In this document: positions 58,605-64,000 of the stretch, piece by piece | How the letters are laid out: every line of letters starts with the position of its first letter | How positions within the stretch are numbered: the stretch's first letter is position 1 | Origin: Anaerolineales bacterium | GTDB taxonomy: Bacteria; Chloroflexota; Anaerolineae; Anaerolineales; Villigracilaceae | Length of the DNA: 64,000 nucleotides | NCBI GenBank assembly: GCA_030834895.1 | Contig: JAUQXA010000046.1 | Location: 46,153 to 110,152 of the forward strand | Direction of reading: 5' to 3' | Made by a program: the position numbers and the translations under genes | Notes under the pieces: model-generated | Told to the model about the DNA's origin: nothing | Database searches by the model: none | Seen by the model: the letters and a program-made list of their open reading frames with translations, nothing else

Positions 58605-59126
58605 ATGACCTCCGCTCCCGACCAATTTGCCGAACAAGGCAAACAGGCTTTTCGAAACAAGAAATTTGACGATGCCGTCGAATTATTCAAACAGGCCGCT
58701 GAGGGATATACCCTGGGCCGTGCAGGTTTAATGGCAGCTGAAATGCAGAATAACATGAGCGTGGCGCTATTACAGGCAGGCAAGGCACAGGAATCACTTG
58801 ACGCTGCACTGGGTACTGATCGGATTTTTGCTGAAGCTGAGGATTTCAGACGTCAGGGTATGGCGCTGGGAAACCAGGCTGCCGCCCTCGAAGCCCTGAA
58901 CCGTTACGACGAAGCTATCGAAAAATATGACCTGGCCGCCCAGTTGTTCTCCCAGGCGGGTGAAGGCGATTTGCGTTCATTGGTCATGAAATCCTCTGCA
59001 GCCATCAAGCTCAAAACAGGCAAAGTGACGGACTCAGCCTTCAAGATGATGGGCTCGCTTGAAGCAAAGGAAACCCCCGGTTTCTTTGAACGTATCCTGA
59101 GATTCTTCCTCCGTTTCATCAAATGA
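58605..59126 (+). CDS. Tetratricopeptide-repeat protein
   Basis: The 173-residue helical protein has about three TPR units (FRNKKFDDAVELFKQAAEGY, QAGKAQESLDAALG, LNRYDEAIEKYDLAAQLFSQAG) and a basic C-terminus (FFERILRFFLRFIK). It likely serves as an adaptor. GGAAGG precedes the ATG and its stop overlaps the next start as ATGA. Confidence 0.82.
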   Translation: MTSAPDQFAEQGKQAFRNKKFDDAVELFKQAAEGYTLGRAGLMAAEMQNNMSVALLQAGKAQESLDAALGTDRIFAEAEDFRRQGMALGNQAAALEALNRYDEAIEKYDLAAQLFSQAGEGDLRSLVMKSSAAIKLKTGKVTDSAFKMMGSLEAKETPGFFERILRFFLRFIK

Positions 59127-59983
59127 TCACTGCCAGTTTGCAGGTCCGTCGCGCCGTTGAGTGGGATCACGACCGGATTGCAAGTCTCATCTACTACGAA
59201 TCGAACAGCCACCGCCATTTGGACTGGCATTCCCCCCTGGAGTGGATCGGTTCTCCCTATTACTGGGTGCGTGAGGAGGGTGGGAATATAACCGCCGCCT
59301 TGGCCTGCCCCGAAGACCCGCCCCATGTGGCGTGGATCCGTTTTTTTGGATATTATCAATATCTCTCTTCAACGCAAGCATGGACCCCCCTTTGGGATGC
59401 GGCGCGCGAAGAAATGGAACTTGCAAACCAACCAACATATGTTTCCGCAATTGTTGTCAAGCAATGGTTCCAGTCATTGCTGGTTTCCAGCGGGTTTGAA
59501 TTAAAACAAAATATTGTTTTGCTCGAATTGAAACGCGAAGATGTCCGGGTCTTTCCCGCGCCGCATGGAATCCATATCCGTCCCATGATGGATGAGGACC
59601 TGCCTATTGTAGCCCGGGTGGATTTGAAGGCGTTTGGACAATTTTGGCACAACACCGAGAAGGTGCTTCAAAGAGCGCGTTTGCAATGCGCGAGCGCCAC
59701 AGTTGCCGAGGATGATTCGGGTGTGATTGGTTACCAGCTCAGCACAAAGAATCCGTTTGGGGCACATCTAGCCAGGCTTGGGGTTCTACCCGAAGCTCAA
59801 GGCAAGGGTGTGGGGCTGGCGCTCGTCAATCAATTAATTGAGACACTTAATGTAAGTCAGTTTAACAAACTTTCGGTCAATACACAGGAGGATAACATCG
59901 CCTCCCTCTCTTTATATAAAAAGATGGGCTTTATTCGCACGGGAGAACAATTCCCTGTATTCGTTTATTCAATAAATACCTGA
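59123..59983 (+). CDS. GNAT-family N-acetyltransferase
   Basis: The 286-residue protein has a complete C-terminal GNAT domain with the acetyl-CoA pyrophosphate loop LGVLPEAQGKGVGLALVNQL and NTQEDNIASLSLYKKMGF. The N-terminal 140 residues may be a second, degenerate GNAT-like module (LQVRRAVEWDHDRIASLIYYES). Substrate unknown. Translationally coupled to the TPR gene, so the TPR protein may be a partner or substrate. Confidence 0.85.
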   Translation: MITASLQVRRAVEWDHDRIASLIYYESNSHRHLDWHSPLEWIGSPYYWVREEGGNITAALACPEDPPHVAWIRFFGYYQYLSSTQAWTPLWDAAREEMELANQPTYVSAIVVKQWFQSLLVSSGFELKQNIVLLELKREDVRVFPAPHGIHIRPMMDEDLPIVARVDLKAFGQFWHNTEKVLQRARLQCASATVAEDDSGVIGYQLSTKNPFGAHLARLGVLPEAQGKGVGLALVNQLIETLNVSQFNKLSVNTQEDNIASLSLYKKMGFIRTGEQFPVFVYSINT

Positions 59984-60056
59984 AAGACAGGTCCGCTTTT
60001 CCTCCGCGTATCATGCGCGCATCAATGTGAATTCAAGATTACCATCGGAGGTTGAA

Positions 60057-60896
60057 ATGAAACACCATGAAATGACCTGGCAGGCGCACGATAACCTGCA
60101 AATCTTTGCCCAGGCATGGGAGCCGACCATGCCCCAGCCCAAAGCGATTGTTTGTCTTGTACATGGACTTGGCGAGCATACTTCGCGTTATGCACATGTT
60201 GCCGAAGCATTCGGCAGGGAAGGTTATATACTCTTCGGCGCGGACCTGCGCGGACACGGGCGTTCGGGTGGTTTATGTGGGCATATCTCTTCCATCGAAG
60301 ATTTCATGAAGGATATTGACATTTTGTTGGAGCAGGCACGCCTGCGTTATCCGGGTCTGCCAATTATTCTTTACGGGCACAGTCTTGGCGGCATACAGGT
60401 GTTGTACTACGGCTTGACTCGCAAACCAAACATCAAAGCAGTACTCGCCACCAGCCCCGGCCTGCACACCGCCCTGGAAAAACAATATTTGAAAGTGTTT
60501 ATGGCGAAGGTGCTGGGATCGTTGTTGCCAACCACATCCCTCGTCAGCGGACTGGATCCGAAGGGTATTTCACGCGATCAAAAGGTGGTGCAGGCTTACA
60601 TTGATGATCCGCTTGTGCATGACAAAATTACATTTGGTTTCGGCAAAATCATGACCGGCGTTACGGGCTGGGTGCTGACCCATGCGCGTGAGTTTCCATT
60701 TCCCTTGTTGTTGATGCACGGCAAGGCCGATAAGATCGCCTTCCCCTCGAGTAGTACCGAGTTTGCCGCCGCAGCCATGGAAAAATGTACGCTTGTTTTG
60801 TGGGATGATGCGTACCATGAACTTCATAATGAGGCGGAAAAAGACGAAGTGTTCAAAACTATGACGGTATGGATGGACGCTCGTCTGCGGGAATAA
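60057..60896 (+). CDS. Monoacylglycerol-lipase-like alpha/beta hydrolase
   Basis: The 279-residue protein has the pattern of lysophospholipase/monoacylglycerol lipases: VCLVHGLGEHTSRY, ADLRGHGRSGG, nucleophile Ser109 in LYGHSLGG, acid in LMHGKADKIAF and catalytic His in DAYHELHNE. GGAGG lies 5 nt before the ATG at 60057; the in-frame ATG at 60027 lacks such a site. It probably acts on membrane-derived lipids in the cytoplasm. Confidence 0.9.
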   Translation: MKHHEMTWQAHDNLQIFAQAWEPTMPQPKAIVCLVHGLGEHTSRYAHVAEAFGREGYILFGADLRGHGRSGGLCGHISSIEDFMKDIDILLEQARLRYPGLPIILYGHSLGGIQVLYYGLTRKPNIKAVLATSPGLHTALEKQYLKVFMAKVLGSLLPTTSLVSGLDPKGISRDQKVVQAYIDDPLVHDKITFGFGKIMTGVTGWVLTHAREFPFPLLLMHGKADKIAFPSSSTEFAAAAMEKCTLVLWDDAYHELHNEAEKDEVFKTMTVWMDARLRE

Positions 60897-60917
60897 AGAT
60901 AAGAGCCTTTTAAGCTT

Positions 60918-60982
60918 TACTGGACAAATCCATTTTGGCATGGGACAATCTGCCCTCAAATACTTAAATTAGAGGAGCGAGA
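60918..60982 (+). repeat. Duplicated 65-bp upstream region, copy 1 (with promoter)
   Basis: TACTGGACAAAT starts both this and the copy at 61818-61882, exactly 900 bp apart. It contains TTGGCA (60935-60940), 18 bp and AATACT (60959-60964), a candidate promoter, and AGAGGAG just before the start codon. Confidence 0.75.
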
Positions 60983-61729
60983 ATGACCAGCACCAAGGAA
61001 ACGAGCAAACGGCAGGCGCGCCGTGAGCAGATGCGCCGTAAGGAACAACGCAGCCGCCTGATAGGGCTTGGACTTATCAGTATCGGCGTACTTTTTGTTG
61101 CCTTTTTGATCATTTATCCGAGTCTCAAACCATCGGAGGCGATCATTGCTCCGGAGGCAGTCACCCGCCCGAACGTTGACTTCAATGCAGCTGGCGACCC
61201 CAATGCCCCAATCCGAATCGATGAATATTCCGATTTCCAGTGTCCGTATTGCGCCAGGTTTTATCAAACCACCGAGGCGGAGTTGATGAATACCTATGTG
61301 GCGGATGGGACGGTGTATTTCGTCTACAACACCTTTGGCGAGTTCATCGGTCCCGAGTCTCGAGGGGCAGCTGAAGCGGCATATTGCGCGGGCGATCAAG
61401 GTAAATTCTGGGAAATGCACGATGTCATCATGTCGAACCAGAAGGGCGAAAACCAGGGCGCTTTTGCGGATAAACGCTTGAAGGAATTTGCCGAATACCT
61501 GAAACTCGATATGGACAAGTTTGAAACCTGTTTCGATGGTAACAAGTACAAGGATACGATCGATCAAGATATGAATGACGGCAAGGCTGGCGGTGTTCAA
61601 GCCACCCCTTCCTTTGTGATGACCTACACCGTCAATGGTGAGAAAAAAACAAAGCTGATCGAGGGCGCTCAATCCTTCGATGCGTTCAAACAGGAGATCG
61701 ACGTTGCGTTGGCGGAGATGGGGAACTAA
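60983..61729 (+). CDS. Membrane-anchored DsbA-like thiol oxidoreductase, copy 1
   Basis: The 248-residue protein has a very basic cytoplasmic N-terminus (QARREQMRRKEQRSRL), one membrane helix (residues about 27-46) and an extracytoplasmic DsbA/thioredoxin_4 domain with the redox motif CPYC (Cys87-Cys90), DFQCPYCARFY, and the cis-Pro in VQATPSFVM. It would form or isomerise disulphides outside the membrane. It and the next gene arose by tandem duplication that included the upstream region. A terminator follows. Confidence 0.9.
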   Translation: MTSTKETSKRQARREQMRRKEQRSRLIGLGLISIGVLFVAFLIIYPSLKPSEAIIAPEAVTRPNVDFNAAGDPNAPIRIDEYSDFQCPYCARFYQTTEAELMNTYVADGTVYFVYNTFGEFIGPESRGAAEAAYCAGDQGKFWEMHDVIMSNQKGENQGAFADKRLKEFAEYLKLDMDKFETCFDGNKYKDTIDQDMNDGKAGGVQATPSFVMTYTVNGEKKTKLIEGAQSFDAFKQEIDVALAEMGN

Positions 61730-61749
61730 TACCCCTTTGCCAGATACAG

Positions 61750-61780
61750 GGACACGGTCCACAAAGCCGTGTCCTTTTTT
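61750..61780 (+). terminator. Terminator after DsbA-like copy 1
   Basis: GGACACGG / CCGTGTCC form an 8-bp stem with a 9-base loop followed by TTTTTT. Confidence 0.88.
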
Positions 61781-61817
61781 GATTTAACTCATTGTTCCGT
61801 CTAACGCCCTAACTCTG

Positions 61818-61882
61818 TACTGGACAAATTCATTTTGACATGGGAGAATTTCCCTCCATACATTCAAATTAGTGGAGTGAAA
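61818..61882 (+). repeat. Duplicated 65-bp upstream region, copy 2 (with promoter)
   Basis: Second copy of 60918-60982, with TTGACA (61835-61840), 18 bp and TACATT (61859-61864). Hexamer positions relative to the start codon are the same as in copy 1. Confidence 0.75.
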
Positions 61883-62620
61883 ATGACCAGTACAAAAGAC
61901 ACGAGCAAACGACAGGCGCGCCGTGAGCAGATGCGCCGCAAGGAACAACGAAACCGCCTGATTGGATTTGGGCTTATCATGATCGGCGTGGTCTTTGTCG
62001 CCTTTTTGATCATCTACCCGAATGTCAAGCCGGTGGATGAGGTGAAGGCGGTGGAGCCGCAATCCTATCCGCAGGCTGATAAGACAGCATTGGGAGACCC
62101 CAATGCCCCGGTTAGAATCGACACCTATGAAGATTTTCAGTGTCCGGCCTGTGTGAACTACACAAAGGAAACCGAATCCAAGATCATCGAAAATTTGGTC
62201 ACCACTGGAAAAGTCTATTACGTCTTTCATAACTACCCGTTCATTGACGGCGGCACCGTGGATAGCGGCGGCGAGTCCGACCAGGCGGCAAACGCCTCCA
62301 TGTGCGCTGCCGAACAAGGCAAATTCTGGGAAATGCATGCCACAATTTTTGCCAATTGGAACGGCGAAAACCAGGGGGCGTATAATAACAAGCGTTTAAC
62401 GGCTTTTGCGGAGAAAGCGGGGTTGGATATGGAAGCTTTTGATGCCTGCTTCCAGTCCAAAAAATATAAGGACGATATCCAGGCGGATTTTGATGGTGGA
62501 AATGCCGCGGGAGTACAGGGCACACCCAGTGTTTTCGTCAATGGAAGCCTTGTCACCCCCGGCTATGTCCCTTCTTATGAGGAGATTCTCAAAGCGGTGG
62601 ATGCGGCTTTGGCCGGGTAA
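61883..62620 (+). CDS. Membrane-anchored DsbA-like thiol oxidoreductase, copy 2
   Basis: The 245-residue protein from the ATG at 61883 is nearly identical to copy 1 over the first 46 residues (basic start and membrane helix) but diverges after that: redox motif CPAC (Cys87-Cys90) instead of CPYC, and a different C-terminal strand region (GVQGTPSVFVNGSLVTPGYVP). The change of the two inner residues should shift redox potential, so the pair may divide tasks. The frame extends to 61835 but within the promoter. Confidence 0.9.
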   Translation: MTSTKDTSKRQARREQMRRKEQRNRLIGFGLIMIGVVFVAFLIIYPNVKPVDEVKAVEPQSYPQADKTALGDPNAPVRIDTYEDFQCPACVNYTKETESKIIENLVTTGKVYYVFHNYPFIDGGTVDSGGESDQAANASMCAAEQGKFWEMHATIFANWNGENQGAYNNKRLTAFAEKAGLDMEAFDACFQSKKYKDDIQADFDGGNAAGVQGTPSVFVNGSLVTPGYVPSYEEILKAVDAALAG

Positions 62621-62634
62621 ATCATCGTCGAATC

Positions 62635-62667
62635 AAAAAGGACGCGGCGCAATGCCGTGTCCTTTTT
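62635..62667. terminator. Bidirectional terminator between dsbA-like copy 2 and ctaA
   Basis: AAAAAGGACGCGGC and GCCGTGTCCTTTTT pair with one G-T, around GCAAT, between convergent genes. Confidence 0.85.
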
Positions 62668-62670
62668 GAT

Positions 62671-63705
62671 TCAAACCTTTGTTTCATCCAATGCCCTAAA
62701 GCGATGCAGGAAGTAAATTCCCAGCGCAAACAGGAACAGAGCATTTGCCTGATGGGTAAGCGCAACAACAATATTTACGTACGAGAGAACGGTCAACACC
62801 CCAAGTGTAATCTGCAGAACGACAGCTCCCACCAACCACAATAACCCCTTTTGGATGTCTGGCGGATAATTTTGCTTCTTTACAACGTAATAAACCACAG
62901 GCACGGCAATCAGTCCAAGCCATGCCAGCCAGCGGTGGATAAAGACAATGGTCTGCGGAGTTTCAAAAAGATCGATCCATGAGTTGAAAAGCCCGGGCGG
63001 AATCAATTTGCCGAACATGAGCGGCCAGGTATCTGAAACATGTCCGGCCTTGAGACCGGCAGTCATGCCGCCGTAGGTGATTTGCAGGAGGAGTAATCCC
63101 ATGGACCATGCGCTTAATTTCGAAGGCAGTGACCATTTCACTTTTTTGCTTTGATTGTGGAAGCCGAATTTGTGTCCCAACGCTGTCCACAGAGCAAGGG
63201 CGAGCAGGCTCAGGGCAAAGAGCAGGTGAATCGTCAAACGGAAGTGACTAACCGAGGGACGATCAACCAGTCCGCTGGCGACCATGTACCAGCCCATAAA
63301 GGCCTGCGCGATGAACAACACGCCCATGACAAAGTAGATGCCGAATTCCTTGAAGGGAATTGCCTTTTTGAAGAGAAAGTAGAAAACGGGGATGGCATAG
63401 AACAATCCCGCCAGCCTTGCGATGATGCGATGGACCCATTCCATGTAAAAGATGAATTTGTATTCGGGGAGAGTCATTTCTGTGTTGACATGCAGGTATT
63501 CAGGCGTTTCCTGGTACTTTGCGAATTCCTCCTCCCAGGCTTGTTGACCAATGGGCGGGATGACGCCGCTGATGGGATTCCACTCCACGATGGAAAGTCC
63601 GGAACGAGTGAGGCGGACAAATCCGCCAAAGATGACGAGCAAAGCCACGATGAATGTGAAGGCGAAAAGCCAGTTCATCACGGAAGTATTTTTTGTTTTT
63701 GGCAT
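62671..63705 (-). CDS. ctaA: Heme A synthase CtaA/Cox15 family
   Basis: The enzyme oxidises the heme O methyl group to give heme A for cytochrome c oxidase. The 344-residue membrane protein has eight predicted helices, with GGFVRLTRSGLSIVEWNPISG, FYMEWVHRIIARLAGL (heme-ligand His), VSHFRLTIHLLFALS, FIHRWLAWLGLI and VVALTHQANALFLFA. ACGGAG precedes the ATG. No ctaB or oxidase genes are in the window. Confidence 0.93.
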   Translation of the reverse strand: MPKTKNTSVMNWLFAFTFIVALLVIFGGFVRLTRSGLSIVEWNPISGVIPPIGQQAWEEEFAKYQETPEYLHVNTEMTLPEYKFIFYMEWVHRIIARLAGLFYAIPVFYFLFKKAIPFKEFGIYFVMGVLFIAQAFMGWYMVASGLVDRPSVSHFRLTIHLLFALSLLALALWTALGHKFGFHNQSKKVKWSLPSKLSAWSMGLLLLQITYGGMTAGLKAGHVSDTWPLMFGKLIPPGLFNSWIDLFETPQTIVFIHRWLAWLGLIAVPVVYYVVKKQNYPPDIQKGLLWLVGAVVLQITLGVLTVLSYVNIVVALTHQANALFLFALGIYFLHRFRALDETKV

Positions 63706-63733
63706 GTTATTTCTCCGTTATTAAGTCGCCGGG

Positions 63734-63742
63734 ATTATAGCA
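63734..63742 (-). promoter_or_regulatory. Extended -10 promoter of ctaA (TGCTATAAT)
   Basis: On the minus strand TGCTATAAT lies 28 nt before the ctaA start; the -35 region is weak. Confidence 0.6.
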
Positions 63743-63797
63743 TGTGAAAATATGCGGATGGTGAAGACTCTAATGAGACAGGATCAGGCTTGAGGTC

Positions 63798-63825
63798 AAA
63801 AAAGCCCGCCGGTATTGCGGCGGGC
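63798..63825 (-). terminator. Terminator of the TPR gene at the right edge
   Basis: On the minus strand GCCCGCCG / CGGCGGGC form an 8-bp stem with a 6-base loop followed by TTTTTT; it lies 21 bp after the TPR stop codon. Confidence 0.85.
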
Positions 63826-63846
63826 GCTTGGTATGTCGATCCGGTT

Positions 63847-64000
63847 CTAACTGTTTTGCATCTGGAAAAGCAGCTTGCGGTATTCCTCGGCGTTTGGCGG
63901 ATTCATCATGACGATCTGGCTGATCACTTCCAGAGCTTCCTGCTTGTTTCCGATCTGCATGAGGGTTTCTCCGAGCGTATCCAGAATGGAGATGGCTTCG
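63847..64000 (-). CDS. C-terminal end of a TPR-like protein, cut by the window edge
   Basis: On the minus strand 51 codons are visible before the stop: helical repeats of the form TLGETLMQIGNKQEALEVIS, then MNPPNAEEYRKLLFQMQNS. The pattern fits the last tetratricopeptide repeat of a longer protein whose start lies to the right of the window. Confidence 0.7.
   Translation of the reverse strand, partial: EAISILDTLGETLMQIGNKQEALEVISQIVMMNPPNAEEYRKLLFQMQNS

Noticed and set aside
1..64000. tRNA or rRNA genes
   Set aside because: I looked for T-loop-like GTTCGA/GTTCAA contexts and CCA-ended cloverleafs outside genes and saw none that fit; a tRNAscan-SE run would settle this.

Overview
The window looks like chromosomal DNA of a moderately GC-rich bacterium, most likely a member of the Chloroflexota (Anaerolineae-like). 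This is inferred from gene content: a B12-dependent ribonucleotide reductase (NrdJ) with NrdR, a 6-phosphofructokinase with pyrophosphate-type motifs, a T-box leader on serS, Thr/Pro-rich (TPT) secreted stalks, a DUF4332/DUF3597/dodecin cluster, a CpaE/CpaF pair, and intergenic DNA packed with short palindromic and heptameric repeats. A CtaA-type heme A synthase suggests a cytochrome oxidase. No tRNA, rRNA, CRISPR array or prophage was recognised.

Layout. 1-4.7 kb: a glycosyltransferase-like membrane protein cut by the left edge, then mutY and pcm overlapping by 4 bp, then a membrane-anchored unknown protein. 4.7-7.9 kb: RNase J (minus) with a long leader holding a terminator-like hairpin, a DUF1992 protein, and an NfeD-like protein bracketed by two copies of a 95-bp repeat. 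7.9-11.3 kb: a hydrolase/acyl-CoA ligase fusion and a second hydrolase. 11.4-14.9 kb (minus): transglutaminase-like and DUF58 proteins. 15-18.8 kb: nrdR, nrdJ, a DUF1801 gene and a stray second copy of the nrdJ 3' end. 18.9-26.9 kb (minus): a frameshifted REP-associated transposase, a LysM-like remnant, a UbiA prenyltransferase, phosphofructokinase, RarD, a Ser/Thr kinase and SbcC. 26.9-31.3 kb: a TP-rich stalk protein and three M42 aminopeptidases with an S51-type peptidase. 31.4-34.4 kb (minus): DUF456, serS with T-box, a membrane protein. 34.5-37.4 kb: an AhpD-like protein and the DUF4332 / Gln-rich repeat protein / DUF3597 / dodecin cluster. 37.5-42.5 kb (minus): etfAB and an accessory patch that is AT-rich in part, with a GIY-YIG gene framed by repeats. 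42.7-50.3 kb: glutaredoxin, groES, then the conserved rpmH-rnpA-yidD-(lipoprotein)-yidC-jag block, a PfkB kinase and parAB, but no dnaA. 50.4-59.9 kb: amidohydrolase, two histidine kinases, a response regulator, CpaE, CpaF, a double-XRE regulator, a TPR protein and a GNAT enzyme. 60-64 kb: a lipase-like hydrolase, a tandem duplicated pair of membrane-anchored DsbA-like proteins, CtaA and the end of a TPR protein.

The most distinctive signals are (i) a family of 7-bp-period tandem repeats found between genes and, in frame, inside sbcC; (ii) several palindrome-ended repeat families, one inserted in frame in a transposase, one pair framing a GIY-YIG gene, one pair framing the NfeD gene; (iii) a T-box on serS carrying a dispersed repeat; (iv) three genes whose -10 hexamer lies exactly 6 nt before the ATG, suggesting leaderless mRNAs; (v) the duplicated nrdJ tail; and (vi) the uncharacterised DUF4332/DUF3597/dodecin cluster. 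All positions, motifs and lengths were read by eye; no alignment, folding or database search was run.
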